Program-made: the position numbers and the translations under genes
Shown here: positions 19,245 to 28,208 of the stretch, one piece after another
How positions within the stretch are numbered: position 1 is the first letter of the stretch
Layout of the letters: every line of letters begins with the position of its first letter
Assembly (NCBI RefSeq): GCF_022347725.1
Contig: NZ_JAKRGB010000002.1
Coordinates: 248,001-312,000 of the forward strand
From: Ruegeria sp. Ofav3-42
GTDB lineage: Bacteria; Pseudomonadota; Alphaproteobacteria; Rhodobacterales; Rhodobacteraceae
Direction: 5' to 3'
Length of the DNA stretch: 64,000 nt
The notes under the pieces: model-generated
What the model saw: the letters and a program-made list of their open reading frames with translations, nothing else
Told to the model about the DNA's origin: nothing
The model's database searches: none

Positions 19245-20540
19245 ATGCGTGATACGCTGACGGGCAGCCGTATTCGTGAGCGACGCCAGATCGCGGGTCT
19301 GCGTCAGGCTTCGCTTGCGCGGCAGGTTGGAATTTCAGCGTCTTATCTGAACCTCATCGAACACAACCGCCGACGGATCGGGGGCAAGCTGTTGGTCGAT
19401 ATCGCCAATGCCCTAGCCGTAGAGCCTTCGTTGCTGACGCAGGGAATCGAGGCGACGCTGATCTCGGCATTGCGCGAAGCTGCGGCGGATGCAGTTGGAC
19501 AAAAGGCCGAGGTTGACGGGCTCGAAGAATTCGCGGGGCGGTTCCCGGGGTGGGCAGGTGTGCTGGCTCAGATGCACCGCCGGGTCGTGTCGCTCGAGCG
19601 CACTGTCGAAACGCTGTCAGACCGTTTGACCCACGACCCGCACCTGGCCGCGTCTATGCATGAGGTTCTGTCAACCGCTGCCGCGATTCGGTCAACGGCG
19701 GCTATTTTAGCCGAGACGCAGGAGATCGAGCCCGAATGGCAGGACCGTTTCCACCGCAACTTGCATCAGGACGCGGAACGGCTGGCGGACAGTTCCAAGT
19801 CATTGGTGGCGTATCTCGATGATTCCGAATCTGCTGAGGACCGTCGCGGAGTACCTTCCGAAGATGTTGAAGCGTTCTTCGATGCCAACGGACACCATTT
19901 CCCTCAGATTGAGGAAGGTGGAACCAGCTCGGACATCGATCTGAGCAAACTGGATTCATCTGCCGCAAGATCTGTGACCAAGAGCTTTCTGGATATTTAT
20001 GTGGCCGACGCCCGGGCAATGCCTTTGGCCGAAGTTCAGGCAGCTCTGACCGGGGCTGAACCCGACCCGTTGCAGTTGGCTGCACGGTTTTCGGTGGATG
20101 TTGCGACGGTGCTTCGGCGGCTGGCCGCGTTGCCCGAAGGATATCTGGGGCGGCCAACCGGGCTGGTGGTTTGTGACGCGTCCGGCAGTATTCTGTTCAG
20201 CAAGCCCGTGCCCGGATTCGCCATGCCCAGATTTGGCGAAGCATGCCCGCTGTGGCCAGTGTTTCAGGCACTCAGCAGGCCATTGGTTCCTATCCGCAAA
20301 CGTGTCGTGCAGCTGGGTCGAACCGCAGCCGAATTTGATTGCTACGCCTATGCCTGGCCTCAGACGGTGTCCGCCTATGACGATGCGCCGGTTTACCACT
20401 CGGTCATGCTGGTCCGTGCGGTTGAAGAGGGTGGTCAGGACGCGCAATTCGCGACTCGGGTTGGTCCAAGCTGTCGGGTCTGTCCCAATGGCGACTGCAA
20501 GTCGCGCCGAGAGCCGTCGATTCTGAGCGAAGGTTTTTGA
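19245..20540 (+). CDS. Xre/ScfR-like (DUF2083) transcriptional regulator
   Basis: 431 residues. The N-terminal HTH (IRERRQIAGLRQASLARQVGISASYLNLIEHNRRRIGG) covers about residues 8-45. A long middle helical segment follows. The C-terminal part resembles the DUF2083 domain of short-chain fatty acyl-CoA regulators: CPLWPVFQALSRPLVPI and the cysteine motif CRVCPNGDC near the end. The IrrE-like metallopeptidase HExxH motif of the longer family members is not seen. Known members control propionate and acetate metabolism. It starts 67 bases upstream of the response regulator and likely forms one unit with it and the symporter-kinase. TAAGGAG-type sequence lies about 40 bases ahead of the ATG. Confidence 0.75.
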   Translation: MRDTLTGSRIRERRQIAGLRQASLARQVGISASYLNLIEHNRRRIGGKLLVDIANALAVEPSLLTQGIEATLISALREAAADAVGQKAEVDGLEEFAGRFPGWAGVLAQMHRRVVSLERTVETLSDRLTHDPHLAASMHEVLSTAAAIRSTAAILAETQEIEPEWQDRFHRNLHQDAERLADSSKSLVAYLDDSESAEDRRGVPSEDVEAFFDANGHHFPQIEEGGTSSDIDLSKLDSSAARSVTKSFLDIYVADARAMPLAEVQAALTGAEPDPLQLAARFSVDVATVLRRLAALPEGYLGRPTGLVVCDASGSILFSKPVPGFAMPRFGEACPLWPVFQALSRPLVPIRKRVVQLGRTAAEFDCYAYAWPQTVSAYDDAPVYHSVMLVRAVEEGGQDAQFATRVGPSCRVCPNGDCKSRREPSILSEGF

Positions 20541-20616
20541 CAGTTTCCTGACAGAGCGCGTAAGCTGACGCCGACGGGTTCACGGACAGATCCCGTCACG
20601 GGGAGGGATGGAACAT

Positions 20617-20997
20617 ATGAGCCGTAAGGTTCTGTTAATTGAGGACGAGCCCAACATCGCCGAGGCTATTCGATTTTTGCTGACGCGCGAAGGTTGGCTG
20701 GTGGAAACGCATGCCGAAGGCTCGGATGCGGTTCAGGTCATTCAGGGTGCAAACCCTGATCTTGTTATTCTGGATGTTATGCTGCCTGGAAAAAGTGGCA
20801 TGGAGATTTTGCGTGATCTGCGCGAGATAGAAGACCTGCAGGGTTTGCCCGTCCTGATGCTGACGGCCCGGGGCCAATCACGTGATCGGGAAATGGCTGA
20901 AAACGCGGGAGTCAGCCGCTTTATGACCAAACCCTTTTCCAATGCCGAAGTGCTGACGGCTGTGCGAGACCTGCACGCGCAGGCAACACGGTCATGA
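20617..20997 (+). CDS. Receiver-only response regulator
   Basis: A 126-residue CheY-like receiver with no output domain. The acidic pocket is EDEP at 9-12, the phosphoacceptor is Asp53 in VILDVMLPG, then Thr in MLTARG and Lys in MTKPFSN. The ribosome-binding site GGGAGGG at 20601 is correctly spaced for the ATG at 20617, not for 20608. It overlaps the next small gene by ATGA and sits two genes before the symporter-histidine kinase, which is the obvious phosphodonor. With no output domain it must act by protein contact, as a phosphate sink, or in a phosphorelay. Confidence 0.88.
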   Translation: MSRKVLLIEDEPNIAEAIRFLLTREGWLVETHAEGSDAVQVIQGANPDLVILDVMLPGKSGMEILRDLREIEDLQGLPVLMLTARGQSRDREMAENAGVSRFMTKPFSNAEVLTAVRDLHAQATRS

Positions 20998-21308
20998 GCC
21001 TGGGCGAAGATCGACAGCCCAAAGGGGCGCGGCCTTCGCTGTTTCTTGAGCGTCAAAGCTATCGACGCCGCAGGCTGACAGATGCAGCTCGGCTGCTGCC
21101 AATTCTGGGGGCAGTGCTGATCGCGCTGCCGTTGCTATGGCCCAGTCAAAGCGCGTCCGGTGACGGTGTGCCTTTGTCTTCGGCTATTTTGTACATCTTC
21201 ACATGTTGGGCCTTGCTGATTGTGATCAGCCTGATCTTTGGTTTTGCCGCCAGACGCATGGCAGCAAATGACGATTCCGAGCCGGAGTCGGATCGATGGC
21301 CACGCTGA
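20994..21308 (+). CDS. Small two-helix membrane protein in the symporter-kinase operon
   Basis: 104 residues: a basic N-terminus (RQSYRRRRLTDAARLLP), two membrane helices (LPILGAVLIALPLLW and AILYIFTCWALLIVISLIFGFAARRM), and a short acidic tail. It overlaps the response regulator by four bases and the symporter-kinase by 13 bases, which indicates translational coupling. The topology resembles the small accessory subunits (DUF485/DUF4212-like) found beside sodium:solute symporters, but the similarity is only in layout. Confidence 0.75.
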   Translation: MSLGEDRQPKGARPSLFLERQSYRRRRLTDAARLLPILGAVLIALPLLWPSQSASGDGVPLSSAILYIFTCWALLIVISLIFGFAARRMAANDDSEPESDRWPR

Positions 21309-23974
21309 ATGTTCTGATCCTCGTTTGCCTTGGCTATGTCGTTCTGTTGTTCGGCGTGGCCTTTGCGGCCGACCGGATGGCTGCTGCTGGCAGGGGGGCT
21401 TGGCTGCGGTCTCCGTTGATCTACACACTGTCGCTTTCGATCTACTGCACCGCTTGGACGTTTTACGGTGCGGTAGGCAACGCGGCTCGATCAGGGTTGG
21501 AGTTCGTAACGATTTACCTCGGACCTACGCTGGTCATGCTCAGCTGGTGGTGGGGTCTGCGTAAGTTGGTGCGGGTCGGGCGCAGCCAGCGGGTAACTTC
21601 CATCGCTGACCTGATCTCATCGCGTTATGGCAAGTCCAATACGCTGGCGATATGTGTGACCATTTTGGCCGTTCTGGGCGGGACGCCCTACATCGCGCTG
21701 CAGTTGCAATCCATTACACTGTCTTTTTCCATCTTTGCCGAGGCTGACCCGTCAGGCCTGTATCGGGAGGGGGCCAGTGTGTTCTGGGTGGCCGCCGGGC
21801 TGGCGGTGTTTGCGATTCTGTTCGGGACCCGAAATCTGGACGCGAACGAACGCCACCACGGGGTGGTGACGGCAATCGCACTGGAATCAGTCGTAAAACT
21901 CTTCGCGTTGCTCGCAGTCGGGATATTTGTTGTCTGGGGTATCGCTGGTGGTGTCGGTCCGATGATGGATCGCATCGATGCGTCCGAGATCGGACAATGG
22001 AACGTGGATGGCGGGCGCTGGACAACATTCATCTTTCTATCTGCCGCCGCCTTTATCTGCCTGCCGCGCATGTTTCAGGTGATGGTGGTTGAGAACGCTG
22101 ATGAAGGCCATCTGAGAACTGCGGCCTGGGCTTTTCCACTTTACCTGCTGCTAATGAGTTTGTTCGTCATTCCCATCGCAGTTGTAGGTCTGGATTTGAT
22201 GCCCGAAGGATCGAACCCGGACCTGTTCGTTCTGACCGTGCCCTTGTCACAGGGCAATGACTGGCTGGCGATGTTCTCCTTTATTGGCGGTTTTTCTTCG
22301 GCAACCTCCATGGTCATCGTGACGGCGATGGCGCTGTCGACCATGGTGTCGAACCATCTGGTCATGCCGATCTGGCTGAGCACGCAGGAAGGCTCCGGCT
22401 CGGTGTCCGGGGATGTTCGCAACGTTGTACTGGTTGCGCGACGTGTGTCCATCGCGGTCATCATGGCGCTAGGCTTCTTCTATTATCGTTTGTCCGGCGG
22501 CGGCACCGCCCTGGCTTCGATCGGGCTGGTGGCCTTTGCGGGGATCGCCCAGATTCTGCCGGCGCTGGTCGGTGGCCTGTTCTGGCGCGGGGCTACGCGA
22601 ACCGGGGCACTGGTTGGGCTGACGGTTGGGTTCCTTCTGTGGATCTACACCCTGCTGCTGCCGGGGATGGGTGGCGCCCTGATGCCCGAGGCGGTTTTGC
22701 AAAACGGCCTGTTCGGTTGGAGCTGGCTGCGCCCGCAGGCCCTGTTCGGGATCGACGGTATGGATCCGATGGTCCATACGGTTATGTGGTCGCTGACCCT
22801 GAACACATTTGCATTCTGCACCGCATCCTTGCTGAGTTTTCCCAGCCCGCTGGAACGTCTGCAGGGTGCGCAATTCGTCAACGTTTACGACCACTCAGTC
22901 GCGGCGCGGGGCTGGACAGGGTCAGTGGCGCAAAGCGAAGACCTCATGATCATGACCCAGCGAATTCTTGGCGCAGGTCCGGCGCAGGAGTTCTTTCAGG
23001 CTGAGGCCAAGGCGCAGGGCGGCCGGGCAAGCCTGCCTGAACCAACGCCGGGCTTTCTGGAACGTCTGGAGCGCGAGCTCAGCGGTTCCGTTGGGGCTGC
23101 GACGGCTCATGCGATGATCGGGCAGATCGTCGGCGGTTCATCGGTTTCGGTCGAGGATCTTTTGGCCGTGGCGGACGAGTCCGCGCAACTTTTGGAATAC
23201 TCCAGCCAGCTTGAAGTCAAATCCGCAGAGCTCAGCCGCACCGCGCGGCAGCTGCGTGAGGCAAACACCAAGCTGACGCAAATTTCCGAACAAAAGGACA
23301 GTTTTCTCAGTCAGGTCAGCCATGAATTGCGCACGCCTATGACGTCGATCCGCGCGTTCTCTGAAATCATGCGCGATACGGATGGACTGAGTACTGAGGA
23401 ACAGACCCGATATGCAGCGATCATCCATGATGAAGCGCTGCGGCTGACGAGATTGTTGGACGATCTGCTGGACCTGAGCGTGCTGGAAAGCGGCCGGGTC
23501 AACCTGAATATGGGCGGGGATACTCTGTGCTCGGTTCTGGATCGGGCAGTGTCCAGCGCGCTGGCCGGATCACGACCGACGTTAAAGGTTCGGCGGTCAA
23601 GGTCGTCCGAGCGAATCCCACTGCACACCGACCTTGACCGGCTGGGGCAGGTCTTCATCAACCTCATTTCGAACGCACAGAAATACTGCGATGCGGATGA
23701 GCCGGTCTTGACGATTTCAGCCCACGACGTCGGTGGGCAGGTCGTAATCGACTTTGCCGACAATGGCAGCGGCATCCCGCCCGAAGCGCAGTCGATGGTA
23801 TTTGAGAAATTTGCCCGCGTTGGTGTGGACAAGGCCGGTGGCGCCGGGTTGGGTCTGGCGATCTGCCGCGAGATCATGCAGCGGTTGGGCGGCGAGATCA
23901 GTTACCTGCCCGGTCAGGGTGGCGCGGCTTTCCGCGTCCGCCTGCCATTGGCTTACCAGCAGGCCGCGCAATAA
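21296..23974 (+). CDS. Sodium:solute symporter-histidine kinase fusion
   Basis: An 892-residue membrane sensor. Residues 1 to about 510 form a sodium/solute symporter domain with around 13 membrane helices (for example IYTLSLSIYCTAWTFYGAVG, LISSRYGKSN). A linker follows, then a coiled segment at about 640-665 and a histidine kinase core: His676 in SQVSHELRTPMTS, N box INLISNAQKY, G1 DNGSGIP, G2 GAGLGLAI. Related proteins (CbrA, CrbS, MctS) sense histidine, acetate or monocarboxylates by transport-coupled signalling. Clustered with a receiver-only regulator and an ScfR-like regulator, which points to short organic acids as the signal; that is inference. Confidence 0.92.
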   Translation: MATLNVLILVCLGYVVLLFGVAFAADRMAAAGRGAWLRSPLIYTLSLSIYCTAWTFYGAVGNAARSGLEFVTIYLGPTLVMLSWWWGLRKLVRVGRSQRVTSIADLISSRYGKSNTLAICVTILAVLGGTPYIALQLQSITLSFSIFAEADPSGLYREGASVFWVAAGLAVFAILFGTRNLDANERHHGVVTAIALESVVKLFALLAVGIFVVWGIAGGVGPMMDRIDASEIGQWNVDGGRWTTFIFLSAAAFICLPRMFQVMVVENADEGHLRTAAWAFPLYLLLMSLFVIPIAVVGLDLMPEGSNPDLFVLTVPLSQGNDWLAMFSFIGGFSSATSMVIVTAMALSTMVSNHLVMPIWLSTQEGSGSVSGDVRNVVLVARRVSIAVIMALGFFYYRLSGGGTALASIGLVAFAGIAQILPALVGGLFWRGATRTGALVGLTVGFLLWIYTLLLPGMGGALMPEAVLQNGLFGWSWLRPQALFGIDGMDPMVHTVMWSLTLNTFAFCTASLLSFPSPLERLQGAQFVNVYDHSVAARGWTGSVAQSEDLMIMTQRILGAGPAQEFFQAEAKAQGGRASLPEPTPGFLERLERELSGSVGAATAHAMIGQIVGGSSVSVEDLLAVADESAQLLEYSSQLEVKSAELSRTARQLREANTKLTQISEQKDSFLSQVSHELRTPMTSIRAFSEIMRDTDGLSTEEQTRYAAIIHDEALRLTRLLDDLLDLSVLESGRVNLNMGGDTLCSVLDRAVSSALAGSRPTLKVRRSRSSERIPLHTDLDRLGQVFINLISNAQKYCDADEPVLTISAHDVGGQVVIDFADNGSGIPPEAQSMVFEKFARVGVDKAGGAGLGLAICREIMQRLGGEISYLPGQGGAAFRVRLPLAYQQAAQ

Positions 23975-24051
23975 GGCGGCCATAAAGACATTGGTAACCT
24001 GCGTCGGGTTAGACCGGATATCAGATTCAGATACTCAGAGCGGTAACCGGA

Positions 24052-25155
24052 ATGACGCAGTCTGTCAGCACAGCTTTGGCACGCAAACTTTCGGCAGGGC
24101 AGGAAGAGCAGGGTGAAAAGCCGCGTTCCGTTCTGCGTGCGTTGCGACTGGCGTTTGCCCGAACAGCCGGTGACCGAATTCAATTGCCGCTTTCCGTTAT
24201 CGGCGCAAAGCAATCCAACAGAGCGCCGGACGACCTGACCGATGCAGCGGGCCAAGATTGGCTGCTGCTTCAGCTCAGCAACGATGACGGGATGTCTGCG
24301 GCTGTTTGCATGGACATGGGGGCTGCTTCCGCAATCGTTCAGGTGCAGACAATCGGGGAAGTTATGTCGGCCCCTCCGGCTGCACGGGATTACACAGATA
24401 CCGATGCCGCTATGGTGGCCCCGCTGATGGAAGAGGCACTGACGAGGGCCGTTGGTCTGGTCGAAGCGGCGACCGATCGGTCCAGCCTTTCGGGTTATGA
24501 ATTCCGCGCGCGGCTTGTCGATCTGCGTAGCCTGACGCTGGCTATGGTCGAAGACGCATATCGTGTGTTTGAGCTGACAGTGGAACTGGGCGGGGGGCTC
24601 CGACAGGGTCAGATCTCGGTCCTGCTGCCCGAACTACCGGCAGAGCAGGGTGCCGGTGATACGAAACCGGAGGAGTTGGGGCCGAATCTCGAACAGGCGT
24701 CCGGTGTCGTTCGGGCAGAATTAAATACTGTGATCAGCCGGATGTCTTTGCCCTTGGCCACTCTTTCCGGGCTTGTGGTGGGTGATGTTCTGCCGCTGGT
24801 AGGGTCAAGGCTGGACCGCGCAGAAGTCCTGACAATCGATCGGACCCGAGCTGCGGTAGGACGTTTGGGGCAATGTGGAGGGATGCGCGCTGTAAGGTTA
24901 AACGAATATGCCGCATCGTCGCCTGAACATTCGGATACACCCGATTTCCTCGAAGCCAGATCAAACGTAGCACGGCAAGAGGTTTTGGACGAACCGGCGC
25001 AGGCCAGTCTTTCCCATAGTGTTGTGCCCTCAGACTCAGCGGCGATGAGCGACATAGGAAAGGGGCTGGGCTTTGAAAACCCGGATCAAATGGTAGCCGA
25101 AATTTCGCAACTGGCGGGTCTGACGGGGTTGGGTGACAAACCCAGCCAAACCTGA
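24052..25155 (+). CDS. FliM/FliN C-terminal (SpoA) domain protein
   Basis: 367 residues. The N-terminal half has FliM-like features (LRALRLAFARTAGDR...), and a SpoA/FliN-C domain lies at about residues 215-285 (VRAELNTVISRMSLPLATLSGLVVGDVLPL...AVGRLGQCGGMRAVRL). In the flagellar C-ring such domains form the switch complex. The terminal 80 residues are low-complexity and acidic. It is not in a flagellar cluster here: neighbours are the symporter-kinase and the sulfide operon. It may be a C-ring component encoded at a distance, as occurs in roseobacters. Confidence 0.75.
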   Translation: MTQSVSTALARKLSAGQEEQGEKPRSVLRALRLAFARTAGDRIQLPLSVIGAKQSNRAPDDLTDAAGQDWLLLQLSNDDGMSAAVCMDMGAASAIVQVQTIGEVMSAPPAARDYTDTDAAMVAPLMEEALTRAVGLVEAATDRSSLSGYEFRARLVDLRSLTLAMVEDAYRVFELTVELGGGLRQGQISVLLPELPAEQGAGDTKPEELGPNLEQASGVVRAELNTVISRMSLPLATLSGLVVGDVLPLVGSRLDRAEVLTIDRTRAAVGRLGQCGGMRAVRLNEYAASSPEHSDTPDFLEARSNVARQEVLDEPAQASLSHSVVPSDSAAMSDIGKGLGFENPDQMVAEISQLAGLTGLGDKPSQT

Positions 25156-25168
25156 TGAGCCAACAACC

Positions 25169-25600
25169 TCAACGGTCAATGTTTCGCATGTGGTCCAACG
25201 CTGGTCGCAGGTTTTCCAAGGCATAACCAGCTTTGGTTGTGGCCTGCAGAATATCATCTGTACTCATGCGGTCGCATTGGCCAAGGGCCCACACTACCGA
25301 ACAGCGCGTGCCAGACGCACAATAGGCCAGAACCGGCCCCGAACAGCTTTCGGCAAGCTCTCGTTGCAAGGCCACGTTGCTGGGCGTCATGGTCTGATGT
25401 GTTAATTCCAGAACTTCGTATTCCAACCCCGCTGCCCGCACGGCCTGACCAATCGCATCCGACTGCATATCGTAGGGAACTTCGGCATTCGGTCGGTTGC
25501 AGATGACCTTAACGAAACCTGCAGCGGCAATGGCTGGGACGTCCTCGACCGTGATCTGGGGCGAGACGGCGTAGCGGGGGGTTATTGGTCGAATCTCCAT
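25169..25600 (-). CDS. TIGR01244 (DUF442) sulfur-linked phosphatase-like protein
   Basis: 143 residues of the beta-lactamase-hydrolase-like N-terminal family, a dual-specificity phosphatase fold. The active-site loop is YCASGTRC, matching the CxSGTR pattern of this family. PITPRYAVSPQITVEDVPAIAAAGFVKVICNRPN at the start is typical. In other bacteria it is fused to, or encoded with, persulfide dioxygenase and is thought to have a thiol-sulfur transfer or rhodanese-like role. It is the last gene of the leftward operon blh-yeeE-yedE-TIGR01244 and ends 14 bases from the convergent FliM-like gene. Confidence 0.85.
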   Translation of the reverse strand: MEIRPITPRYAVSPQITVEDVPAIAAAGFVKVICNRPNAEVPYDMQSDAIGQAVRAAGLEYEVLELTHQTMTPSNVALQRELAESCSGPVLAYCASGTRCSVVWALGQCDRMSTDDILQATTKAGYALENLRPALDHMRNIDR

Positions 25601-25609
25601 GACAATTGC

Positions 25610-26041
25610 TTAGGCCGCGTTTGCGGTCCTGTCCAGTTGCGCGCCAAGGCCAGGGGCCGCAAACATTCCTGCAATCATGGCGACCAGAAACACCACACCC
25701 CCGAAGCCGCCATAGGTGACGGATGCGATCGCGGGGCCAGGGCAGAGCCCTGCCAAGCCCCAGCCCATACCGAACATCACAGAACCCGCAACAAGGCGGC
25801 GATCCAGCTCGAGCGAACCCATCTTTGGAAAATGGCCACCGGTCAGCGGACTAAGGTGGGGCGTCATCCTCCACGCGATGAACATTGGCAGGATCGCTCC
25901 ACCCATCACAAAGGCCAATGTAGGATCCCAGTTCCCGAATACGTCCAGCCAGCCCTGAACTTTCGTGGTGTCTGTCATGCCCGAAATCAAAAGTCCGGCA
26001 CCGAACAGAGATCCGGCAAGCAAAGAAATGAGACCGCGCAT
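25610..26041 (-). CDS. YeeE/YedE family transporter, half two (PmpB-like)
   Basis: 143 residues with four hydrophobic segments. The C-terminal part contains the family motif GMGWGLAGLCPGPAIASV. These half-size proteins pair with a second YeeE-like protein and are thought to import or export sulfur-containing species (thiosulfate, persulfide sulfur). The start at 26041 overlaps the stop of the upstream partner (TGATG), which shows translational coupling; the longer frame from 26314 is out of family. Located between the partner subunit and the TIGR01244 gene. Confidence 0.85.
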   Translation of the reverse strand: MRGLISLLAGSLFGAGLLISGMTDTTKVQGWLDVFGNWDPTLAFVMGGAILPMFIAWRMTPHLSPLTGGHFPKMGSLELDRRLVAGSVMFGMGWGLAGLCPGPAIASVTYGGFGGVVFLVAMIAGMFAAPGLGAQLDRTANAA

Positions 26042-26463
26042 CAGATCAGCCCCCAGACGTGGCGCATCAGCGCAACGGTCACTCCACCTGCACCAATGTA
26101 GATTAAGGTTGCGACGATGCCTCTGAGTGAAAATCGAGAGATTCCGCACACCCCGTGCCCCGAAGTGCACCCGTTGGCAATCCGAGTACCGGCGCCGACC
26201 AACAACCCGGCGATGACGATCACAACGAAATTGCTGGTCAGATGCGTTTCGGAAGCCGATGAGAATAAGGGTCGCAGTAGGACAGGCATGCCAATGACCC
26301 CGGCAATGAAGCAAAGCCGCTCAAATGCCCGGTCGCTGCCATCAACCAGCCCCCCCAATATCCCGCTGGCACCCATGATGCGGCCATTGCCCAAAAGGTA
26401 GACTGCGGCACCAAGCCCGATCAGCAGGCCGCCGACCAGCCCCCATATCCATTCCGTATGCAT
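26041..26463 (-). CDS. YeeE/YedE family transporter, half one (PmpA-like)
   Basis: 140 residues, four to five hydrophobic segments. The key motif NGCTSGHGVCGISRFS is present, with the two cysteines that bind and relay thiosulfate in YeeE proteins. It precedes and overlaps its partner gene. The start MHTEWIWGLVGG at 26463 is preferred over the longer frame, which overlaps the dioxygenase gene. In rhizobia and Xylella the same gene set lies in the BigR operon for sulfide detoxification. Confidence 0.87.
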   Translation of the reverse strand: MHTEWIWGLVGGLLIGLGAAVYLLGNGRIMGASGILGGLVDGSDRAFERLCFIAGVIGMPVLLRPLFSSASETHLTSNFVVIVIAGLLVGAGTRIANGCTSGHGVCGISRFSLRGIVATLIYIGAGGVTVALMRHVWGLI

Positions 26464-26495
26464 TGAGTATCCTTTGTCCGATTGATCGGCGCGTG

Positions 26496-27359
26496 TCACA
26501 GCTTGTTGATTGGGATTTTTAAGAACACGTCACCCTCGTCATCCGCCGGAGGCATCTGACCCGCGCGCATATTGACCTGCAATGAGGGCAGGATCAGGCG
26601 CGGCATCGGCAATGTCGCATCCCGCGCATCGCGCATTTCGACGAATTCTTCGATCGTCCGACCTTGCCCAATATGGACGTTCAGGGCCTTTTGCTCTCCA
26701 ACCGTCGTTTCCCAGGCATATTCGTCGCGCCCGGGTGCTTTGTAGTCGTGACCGACGAAGATCCGGGTCTGGTCCGGCAAGGACAGTATTTTTTGGATCG
26801 ACCCGAACAGCGTCTCTGACGACCCGCCCGGGAAGTCGCACCGCGCCGTGCCGAAATCGGGCATGAACAACGTGTCGCCGACGAAAGCCGCATCGCCAAT
26901 CACATATGTCATACATGCGGGCGTATGGCCGGGCGTGTGCAAGACGTCGCCGCGCATCTGACCGACATGAAAGCTGTCGCCGTCGCGGAACAGCGCATCG
27001 AACTGGCTGCCGTCGCGCTGGAACTCGGTGCCTTCGTTGAAAATCTTGCCGAAGGTTTCCTGAATTGAGACGATCTGGTCCCCGATGCCGATTTTCCCGC
27101 CCAATTCCTGCTGCAGGTAGGGCGCGGCCGAAAGGTGGTCGGCGTGGACATGGCTTTCCAAAATCCACTCGACCCGAAGTTCATTGTCCCGGACGTAAGC
27201 CACAATCTGATCTGCCGAGCTGGTGTTCGTACGACCAGAGGCGTGATCGAAATCGAGAACGCTGTCGATGATGGCGCAGGCCGTACCTTCGGGTTCTTGA
27301 ACGAGGTAGGAAACCGTAAAGGTCTCGGGGTCGAAAAAGGCTTTCACAATCGGTGTCAT
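26496..27359 (-). CDS. Persulfide dioxygenase (ETHE1/Blh type metallo-beta-lactamase fold)
   Basis: A 287-residue enzyme that oxidises glutathione persulfide to sulfite with one non-haem iron. The metal ligands are visible: ESHVHADHLSAAPYLQ (HxHxDH), LHTPGHTPACM, FVGDTLFMPD and VGHDYKAPG. First gene of the operon with the two YeeE-type transporters and the TIGR01244 protein. The regulator bigR is missing from the cluster; the SqrR-like gene at 11.4 kb is the best candidate. GGAGGG precedes the ATG. Confidence 0.93.
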   Translation of the reverse strand: MTPIVKAFFDPETFTVSYLVQEPEGTACAIIDSVLDFDHASGRTNTSSADQIVAYVRDNELRVEWILESHVHADHLSAAPYLQQELGGKIGIGDQIVSIQETFGKIFNEGTEFQRDGSQFDALFRDGDSFHVGQMRGDVLHTPGHTPACMTYVIGDAAFVGDTLFMPDFGTARCDFPGGSSETLFGSIQKILSLPDQTRIFVGHDYKAPGRDEYAWETTVGEQKALNVHIGQGRTIEEFVEMRDARDATLPMPRLILPSLQVNMRAGQMPPADDEGDVFLKIPINKL

Positions 27360-27603
27360 TTGGCCCTCCGTCAGCGCGTCTTTATTCGTATATTATTTTT
27401 CGAATGTGACGCAATCGGCATTTTTTATTTGATGCCTGTCAAGGCAACTTAATCTGAATCCGAGTAGAATTTAATCATTCTGCTTTAGGTTGCCGAAACG
27501 GCGTTGCGGGCAGGCGGGTTTCCGCGCGTTTGCCGGCTAAGATCGGCAGGTCTTAAAACGGTTACCTATATCAGTGACACTGACAGCAATTGGGAGGATG
27601 AAT
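27360..27603. promoter_or_regulatory. Putative operator/promoter region of the persulfide dioxygenase operon
   Basis: AT-rich DNA upstream of the dioxygenase start. Two inverted repeats stand out: ATTCG (27384-27388) with CGAAT (27401-27405), and AGAAT (27466-27470) with ATTCT (27477-27481). SqrR-type repressors bind ATTC...GAAT palindromes, but the spacing here (14 bases between ATTC and GAAT) is larger than the eight I recall for Rhodobacter SqrR, so the match is partial. Confidence 0.35.
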
Positions 27604-27819
27604 ATGTCTACAATGAATTTGTATTCCGAAGCCGAACACTTGGAGCAAAAGCTGCAGAATGCCTGTCTGGAAACACGTCTTGCCCTGCAGCCCAGCGTGA
27701 CCAATGTGATTGCTCGCATGCGTCAGCAAGGTGTGCATGTGCCTTCGCGCCTGCGTCGGCTTGATGCGGCTTTGTGTGAAGATGTCATGGAAGCGCATTT
27801 CGACAACATGCCGATCTGA
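27604..27819 (+). CDS. Small protein, unknown function
   Basis: 71 residues (MSTMNLYSEAEHLEQKLQ...). Mostly helical by composition, with a basic middle (RMRQQGVHVPSRLRRLDAALCEDVMEAHFDNMPI). GGGAGG at 27592-27597 sets the start at 27604 rather than 27574 or 27598. I do not recognise a domain. It is convergent with the small membrane protein at 27829. Confidence 0.6.
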   Translation: MSTMNLYSEAEHLEQKLQNACLETRLALQPSVTNVIARMRQQGVHVPSRLRRLDAALCEDVMEAHFDNMPI

Positions 27820-27828
27820 GGCCCTGAA

Positions 27829-28047
27829 TCAGCCGAAAGAAATTCCTAGAATAACCAGCATCAGGCCAATCACCGAAAGAAAAAGCGAAGCCAGATTCCA
27901 CGGTAGAACGCTTTGAACAACGGCGCGCAATTCGTCATCCGAAAGGCCGGACTTGCGCGCCTTCATCACACGCAGGATACACCAGACCAGGCCCAGCAAG
28001 CCGGCAAGCGACAGGGCGGCGCCGCCCCAGGTGATGAATTCGAACAT
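27829..28047 (-). CDS. Small two-helix membrane protein
   Basis: 72 residues with two membrane helices (ALSLAGLLGLVWCILRV and LASLFLSVIGLMLVILGIS) separated by a charged loop (KARKSGLSDDELRAVVQSVLP). The organisation suggests a small inner-membrane protein with both ends on the same side. The family is not recognised. It is divergent from gapR, with about 160 bases between. Confidence 0.65.
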   Translation of the reverse strand: MFEFITWGGAALSLAGLLGLVWCILRVMKARKSGLSDDELRAVVQSVLPWNLASLFLSVIGLMLVILGISFG

Positions 28048-28208
28048 GGATTCTCACATCTTCCCGCAAATCTTGGTTGCGCTTAGCGGATCGGTTGTCC
28101 GCGCACAAGCCCGCCCGGGATTGGATGCTTGCAGCCCACGCGGTGGCAATGTATCCGGCTAACTGCCGTTGCTAATGCATCAGATCGCAGCCTTTTGGAG
28201 AGATGAAT

